Below, one piece after another: positions 22,617-34,754 of a DNA stretch of 64,000 nucleotides. The position numbers were made by a program, and so were the translations under genes. A model generated the notes under the pieces. That model saw nothing but the letters and a program-made list of their open reading frames with translations. It was not told the DNA's origin and made no database searches. This stretch comes from Apostichopus japonicus. Lineage: Eukaryota; Echinodermata; Holothuroidea; Aspidochirotida; Stichopodidae. The stretch lies in assembly GCF_037975245.1 (NCBI RefSeq), contig NC_092576.1:23603111-23667110 (forward strand), in the 5' to 3' direction. Every line of letters starts with the position of its first letter. The first letter of the stretch is position 1.

Positions 22617-24275
22617 AATGAAAGGGGTGTAGGCGGTTTTACACTATCTAACGCAACGTAGTCGCCAAGAACCTGAAGTATTTTTAAGGGAGGGCCCGAG
22701 GAACATGAACTTATAGCATGCTCCTCGTGGTGAAACATAATTGCACCTATTAGGTGAATTGAGTGTACTGTTAATAGTAGGAGAGACTAGTGTAGGTTCT
22801 TATGACCAACTAGACCGGTTACTGCTCTCAAACTTTATAGGAGGAGCTTCATCAGTAGTAGCCTTTGAATATTTTATATTTGGCCTGGGCGTCTCGTTCT
22901 CAAAATGCATCTATTTTCTGTGCACGAGTTTTTATGGACTCATAGTGCAGCTATAAGAGCATCTAAAAGAGCTTCGTGTGAACCTTGAGAGTCAGCTGAT
23001 TCTTCGTTAGTATGAAAAAACCTTGAGCTAACAAGTAAACCTTTGAGATTTTGGGCCCTTTTGTATAGGCTAGAATCGGTTCTTTTGGAAACAGTTTGGA
23101 TAATTCCGCGTGCAGGGGCGTAGCGAGCGGGGGTGGGGGGGGGGGTGGGTAGTGTATATAATAATTTGGTCGCTGTCGGCAAATTTTGGGTCTGTCGGCA
23201 AAAGGAGAAAAGGTGAAGAGAGCGGAAGGGGAAGAAAGAAGGAAAGCTGAATAGAGAAAAGGAGAACGGAGCTTCTTTATCGGTTATTTCGATTTTCCAG
23301 TTCTTCATCTGATAAACTGATTCACCAATCCAATCACCCGACGCCTGCAAGTTAAAAACCTCTCGGCAAATAACTGATAATGTCACGGCCGTCAGTATAG
23401 CTAATGTAGCCAGGCTCAGCTAAGCGAGTGCCAGAATCGCCGGCAACTCAGTGAAAGAAATGGAATTAAAGGCTTCCGTATAGGCCGTAGCCCATGAGTC
23501 GTGCTATCGTGTGCAACGTGTTGTTATTATCCTCTGTTCAGAATGACGTCATCGCAGATGTCATTCGTTCTCCGTGGAAAACTTAAGGGCACGGCTCACG
23601 AATTGCACACAATTTTTAACGTTTCTCGCTTGTATATCAATGAATGTTGTTATTTCTCATTATCGGAAAGTTTTCTGAACATTTTCATCACGAAGTTTCA
23701 CTATTTCAACGATCGGTGAAAGAGAAAACACAGTTCGATAATTGGTCCCAATTAATTCTTCTTCTGCCGACTGCCATAAAAATAATATCGAAATGGAAAT
23801 TCTACGGTGCCAAATTTGACTTGAAATATGCACCAGATTGCATCTAAGGACGTTTCAAAACTAAAAAATTTCCAAAGGGGAGGGGGACACCCCCTCCCCT
23901 TAGACCCCTCCCCCATTTCATTCACCACTTCCAGATCCGTCGGCAAATCAAATTTGACTTAAAATATGCACCAGATTGCATCTAAGGACGTTTCAAAACT
24001 AAAATATTTCCAAAGGGGAGGGGGACACCCCCTCCCCTTAGACCCCTCCCCCATTTCAGTCACCACTTCCAGATCCGTCGGCAAATCAAATTTGACTTAA
24101 AATATGCACCAGATTGCATCTGAGGACGTTTCAAAACTAAAAAATTTCCATAGGGGAGGGGGCCACCCCCTCCCCTAAGACCCCTCCCCCATTTCAGTCA
24201 CCACTTCCAGATCCGTCGGCAAATCAAATTTGTTGCGTTAGATAGTGTAAAACCGCCTACACCCCCCTTTCATTT
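22617..24275. mobile_element. Nested insertion with 41-bp inverted ends
   Basis: The left 22617-22657 and right 24232-24275 are inverted copies (outer part AATGAAAGGGGTGTAGGCGG, inner end TATCTAACGCAAC), differing mainly in a G-run length. Just outside lie 26-bp direct repeats (22597-22622 and 24279-24304) that match at 25 of 26 positions. A further transposon-like terminus, CAGGGGCGTAGCGAGCGGG, is inside at 23113. Layered insertions are the simplest reading. Confidence 0.65.
23811..24232. repeat. 138-bp tandem repeat, three copies
   Basis: GCACCAGATTGCATCT occurs at 23830, 23968 and 24106, exactly 138 bp apart. Each is followed by CCTTAGACCCCTCCCCCATTTCA-type sequence and CCAGATCCGTCGGCAAATC. 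It lies inside the nested element. Confidence 0.93.
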
Positions 24276-24761
24276 AATAAGTATATCATAATTATCTCAT
24301 TGAACATATCTTGTTTCATGTTTTTTCTTGGGGTGAATCTGGCGTCATAATTTTCGCGCAAAAGAAAAAACGAATCGACGCAATAATAGTGTATGCATTG
24401 TACATGCACTGTTGAGCGTTCTTAAATATGTGTCTATCGAGAAAAAATATGTGCACAAAAAAGCGTGTCTGCAACGTTTCTGGTTTTCTAGTTTTTGGCG
24501 AAATGTTTCACTATTTTGCATCTAAGCACTCACAATTAACCAAAAATTTCCAAGGAGGACTGGCCCCTCCCCTAGACCCCTCCCCCAGGACGCAGATTAC
24601 TAAAGTGCTACCATCGGGATGTCGGCCCCCCCTTTCTCAAAATCCTGGATCCGCCCCTGCCATAAATGGCTTACAATAGTTAAACAAGTTGGAAACGAGA
24701 CACCACATCGTATTATATTGGAACAGGAAATTCGCACCATCTCTTATTCAGGATCATATAC

Positions 24762-24771
24762 GGTATTTAAA
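24762..24771 (+). promoter_or_regulatory. Possible TATA-like box for the poly-Gly precursor gene
   Basis: GTATTTAAAG lies about 125 bp before the ATG at 24894. It is a weak TATA match, placed only by position. Confidence 0.25.
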
Positions 24772-24893
24772 GTTTCGAATAAGTTGAATATTTCGCATTA
24801 TGTGACCCGATTTTCATACTGAGTTGAGCGATCGTTGATTCCAAATAACATTAGAAGGAACGTACGAACTTGCAACAAGAAGAAGAAGACAAA

Positions 24894-24989
24894 ATGGGAC
24901 CAGGCAATTTGTCTAGAGCCCTTCTGGTCGGGATCCTGTTGGCCTACTTGGTGGGAACTGTCTTGAGTGAACTAGAACTGAATCCAGAG
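24894..24989 (+). CDS. Signal-peptide exon of putative secreted precursor (exon 1)
   Basis: The ATG has a strong context (GACAAAATGG) and an in-frame TAG 42 bases upstream. It gives 32 codons ending at donor CCAGAG|GTATGG in phase 0. The peptide starts MGPGNLSRALLVGILLAYL and continues to ELELNPE: a short N-region with one Arg, a hydrophobic core of about 14 residues, small residues near VGTVLS as a likely signal-peptidase site, then an acidic stretch. Exon 29379-29591 is entered in phase 0 and continues the acidic region, so the two are joined here across a 4389-bp intron; an extra exon between them cannot be excluded. Together they predict a 102-residue secreted precursor. Confidence 0.6.
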
Positions 24990-25109
24990 GTATGGCTAAA
25001 GTATTTCATATCTGTCTTATAAATTGATCCTTTATTTGATAGTCCCGCTCCTAGTAGGCACTTGTCTTTGTTCTATCTGCACACGACGTGTAAAATAGAT
25101 AAGATTTAA

Positions 25110-25880
<771 letters not shown>

Positions 25881-26355
25881 ACGATCGTACAGGATTCTTC
25901 CAAGTATAAAAGTATATAATGTTGTCCCATAATGACGTATGAAATTATTCTGTAGAATATATGTATCAGCCTGCAATACCGAAGTATTGATGGATTTAAT
26001 CCCCTCGAACCAGCAGGTTAGCCCCACCCGCTGGGGCATCTTCAGTTTCTATTTTTATCATTTTATTTCACGAAAATGTACCGATTTCCAATATCTTGAA
26101 TAGCTTACGCTTTGGTTACTCTCTAGAATTTCGGTAACATGCCTACCTAATATTTATCATGACAAAGCAAGAAGACATATTATTTTCCAATCATGCAAAT
26201 CTAGCAAATTACGAGAATCCAACCGATGCGATCATTTCCTGGTAGTACAGTAGATGCATGTATGACGTTTGCTAAACTAGTGTAGAGGTTTATCAAGTAA
26301 GAAAAAAATGAATTTTACTTCACTTCTACAATTCTTCACAAAAAGCACAAAAAGC

Positions 26356-26629
26356 AGTGACGTCCTGAGGAATTGAAAGGGTGGGGGCAAAATTCTACCC
26401 CCTCACCCACCCGGAATGATTTAGATTGGGGTCTGAAGCTTGGCGGAAGGCTTCATACCCCAATCCATGGGTCCATGGGACCCAGTAATTTGTCTAATTC
26501 TTCTCCAACTGATATAAAAACATACCCCCAAATGAACTTTTCACCCCAACTGACAACGAAGGTGATTCATTCCTCACCCCCCACCAACCCCCACCATACC
26601 CCGCCCACACTTCCATTGCGCACGACACT
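26356..26629. mobile_element. MITE-like element, CAGTG(A/T)CGT ends
   Basis: Left CAGTGACGTCCTGAGGAA and right end (inverted) CAGTGTCGTGCGCAA bound a 274-bp C-rich non-coding segment. The ends agree over their first nine bases except one. No convincing target duplication is seen. Confidence 0.5.
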
Positions 26630-27080
26630 GAGAGTGAAATGAAGATATCAATTGTAAGATATCGTACTAACAAACGTTATAAGCAGCGCATTTAATCCTC
26701 CGTATGAATTGTAGTCGACAACGCTCTTCACGACAAAATGACAATGACAAGGCTGACATCTCTACCGTAACAGGTTTTTTTTTAAGGTTAATGGGAATCT
26801 ATTTAATTACCTAATTAAAGCTGTCACCTTTACCGTACCAGGTTTTGTCACGTTTTATGAGAGACCCGTAATACAGCTTTCAGTTTATTGTCACTCTTAA
26901 AATCTAATCGAAAAACTTCAACAGAACGTCGGGAAAGTCCTCATTTAGGACCTTTAAGCCCACAGAAGGGCTGACGTGTGAAAATAGGGTTAATTGGGGA
27001 TTACTTCAAATATTTTCCGCATAATCATCTCCTCCTCGTGACGCCTGAATCGTGTATAAATCGTGTGTTATGTCTAACAC

Positions 27081-27124
27081 ATTGATACGCATTGATACGC
27101 TTTGATACGCATTGATACGCATTG
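27081..27124 (+). repeat. 10-bp tandem repeat ATTGATACGC
   Basis: ATTGATACGC is repeated a little over four times with one variant (TTTGATACGC). Confidence 0.93.
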
Positions 27125-27729
27125 TCACAACTAAGAGCGGCCATCCTGTGATCAGATTTTAAGTTCATTTTAATGAACCTTAGAGAGAGTCCCTATTCAA
27201 GAGTGAATGTTCTTATTTTATAATATTACCTACGCAATCTGTTTATAACATCACGACAAGTGGGTCTACCTGCACGCCGAGTACTTTGAAAGATGTAAAA
27301 GATGTTGCCAACCTCGACACCCTAAGAGTTGGTAGTCTATGTGTGAAGAAAGGATTAATATATGTGACATGGTATGTAATTACATCGCACATTCTATGGA
27401 ACAGCAATAATCAGATCATTTTTATTGTCCTATTGGTTTTGGCTATGTGTACTTTGGGAGACATTATTTCATTGTTAGGATATTTTCTTTCACCTCGACG
27501 GACCAATTTCCACTTTTAATTAATGATAATTTTTTTCTTCAATTTGAAGCATTATATTTGGTTTAATAAGTGATTGGCTTTAATTGTCTGCGACGAATTG
27601 TTGCAGCTGCATCGAATTATCCATAATTATTAGAAGGGGTTTGGTTTATCATCAGCAAATTCATGGTAGTCTATCCAGAGAGCTGCTACTCTAACAGTTC
27701 CCTGGTCTACCAATCCACATATAGAAAGT

Positions 27730-27788
27730 TTAAACCAGGGTGCTGCTACTCTAGAGTAGCACTCTAGAGTAGCAGCTCCCTGGTTAAA
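27730..27788. repeat. 28-bp-arm palindrome
   Basis: The left arm (27730-27757) and right arm (27761-27788) are complementary at 26 of 28 positions around AGC; both contain CTGCTACTCTAGAGT. A related single arm lies at about 27684-27706. It would form a very stable hairpin. Confidence 0.9.
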
Positions 27789-29378
27789 CAAAGACCAACA
27801 TTAAAATGAAACTTGTAAAAAAAAATCCAATGCTAATCATGAACAATGTCCCTTTCTCATAGATGGTTGTTGTTCAATACAGTGCAGCGATGTCATATGA
27901 TAACCTGTTGCATTGACTAAATTTACCTTTCAAGACACACATCACCACATCTCTGCCATCCTGTATTTGAAAACATAGCTTCTAACTTGATATAGAGGAA
28001 GGGAGTGAAACAATAACAAAAGAATTTAAATTAAAAGAATTGTCTGGTGGAAGATTTGGATACATTGTCCTCATAGTTCTTACTTTCTCTTTTTAACCAT
28101 GTGAAAATTGTCGACGTTTTCGACGTTTTCTTATTGTAGAAATCTGGTAATCAAATTCACCAGTTTCTCACCGAAAGCACCGCTTGTTAGAACACATTTG
28201 GTGAATGACGTAGTGAGTGAAGGCAAATAAGCAACACGAGCGACTTGAAGTTAGCACTCTCATTTCCGCAGCAAATACACTCTCGCGTGTACACGCACAG
28301 GTGATTGCTTATTATGTATTACGTACAACCGCTAACGTACGTATACAGCCTACCATTCCTAGTTATTTATTATGATTGTCATGGTTCCTTATATAGCTCA
28401 AATACTATAAAACATATATATTCATATGCGCTTTACATGATGAAGAATAAAACAATAATAAGAAAGAATTAAAAAAAAAATGAAGTTAAAATAAGTTAAT
28501 AAAAATAGTGGATAAAAGAATATAATAATTACATGATAAACAGTAAAAGAAATATATATCACGAAAACAATTTACGAATCAGAAATGAAGTGAATATAAA
28601 ATATAGCAAATCAGAAAATATGATATGAAATAGAAAAAAATGTAGTTGGTACGTACATATAGCGCTGCACATAATACGCTCTCACAAACCACTGTTCATT
28701 AACCGTTTTCGAAATCGCTGAAATAAAATTCACGGATCAACTTTACAGTAAAAGGAAACTTGAAAAGTATTTGGAAAATCAAAGATGAAACTTGGCGGAA
28801 TCGATGTCAGAGCAGAATGTAGTACCGAGAAGCTTTTGCTTCGTAGAACTGTCCGATTAGTGTAAACGTTAGAGTAGACTACATGCAAACATTCTTCGCA
28901 TTGGAACTGGACAGAGCGATGTATAAACAACAAAGAGTCTGCTGTTCAAACTTATCTCGTGTTACACACAATCACGAAATCACCGATGCACTATGTATAT
29001 GGCGGCTCAATGATTTTTTAAAACATATATAATTTATAAGAAATTTCACCGAAACTTAAGGAAGAAGTTAATCTGTATTCAAACGCGGTTTTTGTTGTGA
29101 TTACTGTAGTAACTGTATGGAGCGTGGGTTATGTCGCAATCTGCATTTGCGAAAATGACGTCTCGTTCTCTACTGTTAAAAGTATATCTGAAATTTTAAC
29201 AATCGTTTCACTGTCAAACGCAACATTAGCGTTCTCATAGTTTGAAAACATGTTTGGAAAATTATTTATCGTTTTTTATGGTAACTTCTAAGTGCTACCA
29301 GATAATTCTTTCAAGTAACTGATATTTTTTAGCTCAAAGACCTTACTTATTATACGTTCTAATTTTGTTTGCCAACAG

Positions 29379-29591
29379 CTCGAGGACCATAACGTAGACA
29401 AGAGAATTTTTTCTTGGTTTCACAAACTCTTCCATAGTAGTAGCGAAGAAGGAGGCGGTGGAGGAGGCGGTGGAGGAGGCGGTGGAGGAGGAGGCGGTGG
29501 AGGCGGTGGAGGCGGAGGCGGAGGCGGTGGCGGAGGAGGAGGCGGTGGCGGAGGGGGCGGCGGCGGCGGAGGAGGAGGTGGTGGCAGATGA
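29379..29591 (+). CDS. Putative secreted amphipathic/poly-glycine precursor (exon 2)
   Basis: The acceptor ATTTTGTTTGCCAACAG leads, in phase 0, into 70 codons and TGA. The order is LEDHNVDKR (acidic, ending in a Lys-Arg convertase site), then IFSWFHKLFH, then SSSEE, then 45 uninterrupted Gly, then Arg. In IFSWFHKLFH, Ile1, Phe2, Trp4, Phe5, Leu8 and Phe9 fall on one helix face and Ser3, His6, Lys7 and His10 on the other. Acidic propiece, dibasic cleavage and a cationic amphipathic helix is the plan of many animal antimicrobial peptide precursors (family knowledge). The assignment here is inference. The Gly codons are a mix of GGA, GGC, GGT and GGG rather than one expanded triplet. The final Gly-Arg could yield an amidated end. 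I know no family with this whole architecture. Confidence 0.58.
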   Translation, partial: LEDHNVDKRIFSWFHKLFHSSSEEGGGGGGGGGGGGGGGGGGGGGGGGGGGGGGGGGGGGGGGGGGGGGR

Positions 29592-30298
29592 GGAAATGGA
29601 TCTTCCAATTCATTCCAAGATAAATTTCCTAAACATCTTACTAAACGCGAGAAATAGATAATTGGGACAGTTTGGTATTTAATTGACTGGTGCATAACGC
29701 CTTATCTTTTATTTATACTGGTAGTTTAAATGATGGTAAGGAAGCCCAACAGCTTTGTATAAGTCAATCGAGACCTGCAATTCGCCTCATTTAGAAATGT
29801 ATGTAAATTTGTTATGTTTATTTCTTTGAACTTTCACCTCTCTCCGTTGCCTTTCATTATGGGAAAGAGGGAAAAAAATTGCAGCAGTGAAATGGAAATT
29901 TATTGATAACACAACATAGTTTGGAGTCTTAAATCATCGTGCAATTCACGGAAACATGATACATTGACAAACGTTATACCCTTAAAGCCATTTTGAAGTA
30001 AGAAATTTAGCCAGGCCAATCCATACAATATTACGGAAGTTAATAATTTGTCTTCGGATACAACATTGGTGAAACATATTTTGGGGGGAATAGGAAAATA
30101 TAGTTTAGCTACCCCCCATCCCCCCTTTTCACCTAAACTCTGGTTTGGTTTGGTTCTTCAAAATTTTCATAACAATGCAGACGAGTTAAGACTTAGTTCA
30201 ACAACAAAAGAAAATCTGCCACGTTTAAAATTGACATATGAAGCAGTATGCATGCAACATAGTTTAAAAGATAAGATCGCACTTTGTTTTTACTTCCT

Positions 30299-30304
30299 AA
30301 ATAA
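30299..30304 (+). other. Possible polyadenylation signal for the poly-Gly gene
   Basis: AATAAA is the first plus-strand consensus I found after the stop at 29591, about 710 bp downstream; another follows at 30343. The distance makes assignment tentative. Confidence 0.3.
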
Positions 30305-30439
30305 AGTTCATATGCATACATTATTTTGTTAGTGTAGGTTTGAATAAACCTATGCTGATTTGGCAAGAGCAATAGCTGGTAACCAAATCATAAACTAAAT
30401 TGTTTTCACTAATATATTGTAGTTTGTTTGTTTGCATCG

Positions 30440-30880
30440 AATTTAAATGTTAAACCCATCTTTACACAATATGACATTTGAACCCTACATAACTAAATAT
30501 GGTGTTTGTTCTTAATGAGATGGATAAAAATGTGTCAAGTTTGAACATCATGAAAACTTCAGTTTTGGACCTATCCTGTCTACAAAGTTTCATGTTTTTG
30601 GCCTCTGTTGGCCTTAAATGAAATTTGGTCCACGAAAAGAAAAATAGGGTCCTTATACACACCTTATATGATGGATCACGTTATACGTATGAGTTCATAG
30701 AAGTTTTAACACTGGAGATATCTTGTTTACTAGGTTCTCAAACTTTGAACTTTCTTGACCTCAGATGACCTTTGATCTCTCTTTTTATTCACTAAGGTGG
30801 ATCAACATGTTCAGTATGAACACCATCCTAGGTTCAATTTTGGAATGATCATGTTTACAGCTTTTTCTTCTTCAGATTTG
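30440..30880. repeat. Dispersed repeat with GACCTCAGATGACCTTTGA words
   Basis: Internal partial repetition is visible: CAAGTTTGAACATCATGAAAACTT and CAGTATGAACACCATCCTAGGTT, each preceded by GGAT(A/C)AA. TTGGCCTCTGTTGGCC and TTGACCTCAGATGACC are similarly placed. This resembles a decayed tandem or dispersed element; no coding. Confidence 0.4.
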
Positions 30881-32621
30881 CCTTAGTCAAGTACAAATAT
30901 ATCTAACAATATGCAAAAATACATAACTACATCAATATGAAGCTTACATGGAATCTGTTTCAAGTAAGTTTAAACAAACCAAACAAACATATTTCATATA
31001 TTCATAAGAGCCCCCCCCGCCCCTCCTGCCTGTCCACCCTTCCACCCCTCCTCCAATCCAAATGTGTCTACCGTATCATGCACACATACGCGGAAGTGTA
31101 TATCAGCGTATATCTGCTTCCCTTCGGAGAATTATGTAACCCATTCAACTGTATTAAGCTTGATCTTGGAGTGTTACAAACAATTAGATCCCATCAACCT
31201 TAAACACGTTCTTTGGTTTATTTAGTATATGGTGGTTAATATAATAATATTTAAGCAATTCGGTGTTTTTTTTGTGTGTAAATTATGTCGATGCTCGGAC
31301 ACTTTCCGTATAAGATTCATATGACAAAGGGTATTACAGCAGTTAATACAAAAGTCCTATAGTTTACCCCTACATTCGTGCGTGTTCATATCCATCCAAA
31401 CTTTGCATGGGTGCATACAAACCGATGTCTTTCATAAGTACCCCTTCTCCCTCCCATCGCCCCCCCTAAAAAAAAAAACATTGCTTCTAAACCTGTCGAC
31501 ACCCAGCTACTGTGCATTTAACAGTAAACATGATCTGCGTAAGGATGGGTTAGACAACCATCCATTTACGCCGCTTCTATAACTTAGCTAGTTAATCAAA
31601 TATTATCTTGGTATATGATAACATAACAAATGCCAGAATGAACTCCAAATGTGCTTATATGTGTCTAGCTATGATGAACTAAAATTAGTTACCCAGAGAT
31701 GTGGTTACTTTTCATGATGTCTAAAACGTTGAATTATGGTTTATGCCTTATATTCCCCGTGCAAGCTGTTTCTCATCCGTTTATGAGTCGACTTAATGCT
31801 TGCTTGAAAACCTTTCCCAAAAGGAGTAGTAAGATAACGACCCTTCCACCCGACTGCCCCCTCCCCTACCCCTTTGAAATAAAGCCAACAGCAAAAAACA
31901 ACAATAGCGAAGGAACAATAAAGTGAGTCACAGTGAATATATTTGCATTTTGCAACGTGTAAGAGGGTGCAACGAAAATAAATAGTTAACAGTTTTATTC
32001 TTAAATTGATTAAAAAGGGGGACAAAATATCATTTAAATTATTAAATTAAATTAATTGTAAATTAAATTAAATGTAAATTAATGAGATAAGTTTTAATTT
32101 TTTAATTCGATAACAGTTACTTATCAATGCAGCCAACAAGATCGAGATACATGTTGCCAAGTGCAAAATTTCACAAAGTATTACCAGGTTAAGAAATTAA
32201 TGTATTCGCCAAACTGAGTACTATGCCAACCTTTAGCCAACGTTATAGTCCTTTAAGTGCATGGTGTGGAAATCGATGACTGAAATCTGACAATCTTACT
32301 TCGATACGAAATATTGAAATTTTATTTAATTGATTTGAATAGGTGCAGTACACCAAACCCCGCGATTTCATACAATCAACTCCAAGAACGAAATCCTTGG
32401 TCAAAATTGAAACGGTGATGAACATAACCATGGACAACAATTCACTAACTGTTTGATTAGAAGTATTCAATATTCAAAGAGCATAGCACAATTACTCTCT
32501 TAGGAGATTGTATGATAGAGGTCCTCGATGTTTACCATGATCTAAATGTTTCTCAACTTGTAACAGAAATTTTAATTTATAAAAAATCGTTTACGTTGGG
32601 AATGATCAATTTTACTTTCTT
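30881..32621. other. Intergenic, AT-rich with short C-rich tracts
   Basis: C-rich tracts near 31010, 31440 and 31845 are probably MITE remnants. No exon or complete element is supported. Confidence 0.4.
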
Positions 32622-33690
32622 CTAGAATATAAAGTATTTGATATGAAAAATTACAAAATTCAACGGATGCTTCAATAATAGTTGAAAACCGAAAAAAATA
32701 TCCGACTTGGAAAAAATAAATTGTGTATTAAAAATATGTTGCTCAACATCTAAAACAAAATCAGAAATAATTTTACACTCCCAAAAGAAATTTTCAATAG
32801 TCTCCTCCTTTAGGCAACAGAAAGTACATCGTGAATTGTCAATTAAACCCATCAAACTCAGAAGATGGTTTGTCCCAAGTATACGATGAAGAAAACGAAA
32901 TTGAAAGTATTGTAATTTTGTCTCCCTTAACGACTTGAAAGGAATTTGAAAGATAAAACGCCATTGTAGAGAGCTATAATCGAAGTTTACATTCCACTTA
33001 ACAATACACTTTGGAAAAGTTACGTGTCCCTCAATTAGCTGCTTATAAATGAAACGAGAAAGTGATGCTTTGTTATGAATTATCTTCAAAGGAATTTCCT
33101 CGATACCATTGCAGGCATCTTATGAACTTCTCCAATGACCTGGGATAGCATTTATAATGCCACAGTAAAATGTGAAAGGGCAATTTATATCGAAAATCAA
33201 GAAAACTTAAGAACCGGTTATTTGCATCTAAAAGATTATAAATATGAATCAGATTTTTCTCGTACCAATGTTTGTAAAATATAACATTATTATTTACTTT
33301 AATATTGTGGTTGTTCCAGATAATTTGATCAGTAAATTGCCAGTAGGGTTCTTATAAGCAAAAAGAGACCAAACATATAGTACGTCATTTATGTAATGAT
33401 TTTCCGTTTTAACGTCGCCTGGCATTAAAATTACATTCAAATAGAAATTGTTTACCAAAATTTTTAAGATAATAGGGAAAATACATTTTCAAATTAGCCT
33501 CAGTGGTGTCAGTATATCTCTTTAATAAATAATGAAGAAATAAAACATATGTCCTACACATGGCAGAGGATAATCAGAAAATTTATCAAAGGACAGATAA
33601 GAAACCATTTTCCCCCTTCAAATTTCAATACTAGCAGTGTTCATATATTATTTAAATTCAATGTGATCGTTCAAAGGAAGTTGTGAAATC
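32622..33690 (-). pseudogene. Tx1/L1-like LINE reverse-transcriptase 3' end, frameshifted
   Basis: An intact 155-residue stretch (32622-33089) contains FQFRFLHRILGTNHLLSLMG and the cysteine cluster CTFCCLKEETIENFFWEC, the zinc-knuckle-like end of many non-LTR reverse transcriptases, with Asn where His is usual. Upstream, other frames continue the homology: YWQFTDQIIWNNHNIKVN, FYKHWYEKNLIHIYNLLD and NRFLSFLDF (33181-33360), then FPYYLKNFGKQFLFE (33430-33480). The pieces are separated by at least two frameshifts, near 33105 and 33350. Catalytic motifs are absent, so it is a 5'-truncated dead copy. Family assignment rests on the C-terminal pattern only. Confidence 0.75.
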
Positions 33691-34473
33691 AATGTTTCTA
33701 CTGGCATTCGCATCTTCGGTTGTCAACTTTGTTCACCATTCCAATAATGAAAAAGCAAAACGCTCCTTTCAATATTGAATTGATGATGGAGTTGTCTATA
33801 ACGCCATGCTTAATTGTTTTATTATATCGTTAATTCTGATTAGCTTAAGAAAGCATGATCACTTAACTTCTGTTCAAATTACCTTTTGATATGTATAAAT
33901 AAATTATTTTACATAATCCCCAAAATGTCCAACAGCTGCACAGTTGGTCGGTTAATGTTGCAAGCTTGAAGTCCGTTGTCGTAACTTAACGCTGGCTCTC
34001 ACCTGTCAAACTATGTATTGACTGCAAAGTACTTGTGCTGTTTCCAACACTCTGCACAATGAGGCTCAATCTGACGTCGTAGAAATGCCTTATATTAGGC
34101 CAAATTTGAACGAAGACAATTCGGGTCATTGAGCGTATTCCTTCCTTTCAACTATTGAACCCAGAAATTAGTGTGTTCATTTGGTCTACGCTCCAAAGAT
34201 ACGGTTTGCCAACATGTATAACAATAAGACAGTGAAGACACATTCAAAATTCTTCTCAATATTATTTGTGCTGCAGCGGCTTTGAGCAGGCATGACATTC
34301 TGGGTGCTCTATAAACGTCGATTGATTGATTAATTGATTCATAAAGAAACAACAGAATTGTCAAGGATGAAATCAACATTTTGAGAATTTTTAAAATAAC
34401 TTCCTAGATGCATCTTTTCTGGGCTTTGTGAAGCTCCAAATGAACTGACCGCATGTATATAGTGCCAACCACG
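33691..34473. other. Intergenic between LINE remnant and GPCR 3' end
   Basis: AT-rich sequence with no exon, repeat unit or element boundary that I can support. Confidence 0.4.
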
Positions 34474-34479
34474 TTTATT
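34474..34479 (-). other. Likely polyadenylation signal, GPCR 1
   Basis: AATAAA on the minus strand, about 276 bp past the GPCR stop codon and the first consensus found downstream. Confidence 0.5.
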
Positions 34480-34754
34480 ATGATGTCTTATTGACAAAAG
34501 AAATTAAGATCAAAACATTAAAATGTAACCTACTTTCAAAGTCGATGGAAATGTCTTTTTGTGTCATACTGGCATAATTCGTTTTAACAATAAGGAGACA
34601 GTAGACAGGAGCAACGCTAAATGTCATACAAACCGCCGAGACCCCTGGAATGTAATTGGGAAAGCTGAAGGCAGCGTTTCAATAACTTCGTAATTCAATA
34701 TTTTGAAAAGTAGGTCACTTTTATCATACAACGAGATTTATCATGTGAACTTTA

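Larger units (their letters stand above)
22316..24659. mobile_element. Non-autonomous DNA transposon, CAGGGGCGGATCCAGG ends
   Basis: The left end CAGGGGCGGATCCAG and right end CTGGATCCGCCCCTG are inverted copies, and CCATA occurs immediately outside both ends (22311-22315 and 24660-24664) as a 5-bp target duplication. Inside are C/G-rich subterminal blocks (GGCCCCCCCTTTTT against GGCCCCCCCTTTCT), a nested inverted-repeat insertion (22617-24275) and a 138-bp tandem repeat. No transposase reading frame is present. Similar terminal words near 6840 suggest a dispersed family. Confidence 0.75.

Noticed and set aside
22940-23386. 148-codon minus-strand frame
   Set aside because: It crosses a transposon terminus at 23113 and C-rich low-complexity sequence; a chance frame within nested repeats.
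29420-29695. Minus-strand frame with a very long poly-proline tract
   Set aside because: It is the reverse complement of the glycine exon. The plus strand has a good acceptor, phase match to a signal exon and a meaningful non-repeat part; the minus frame has no comparable support.
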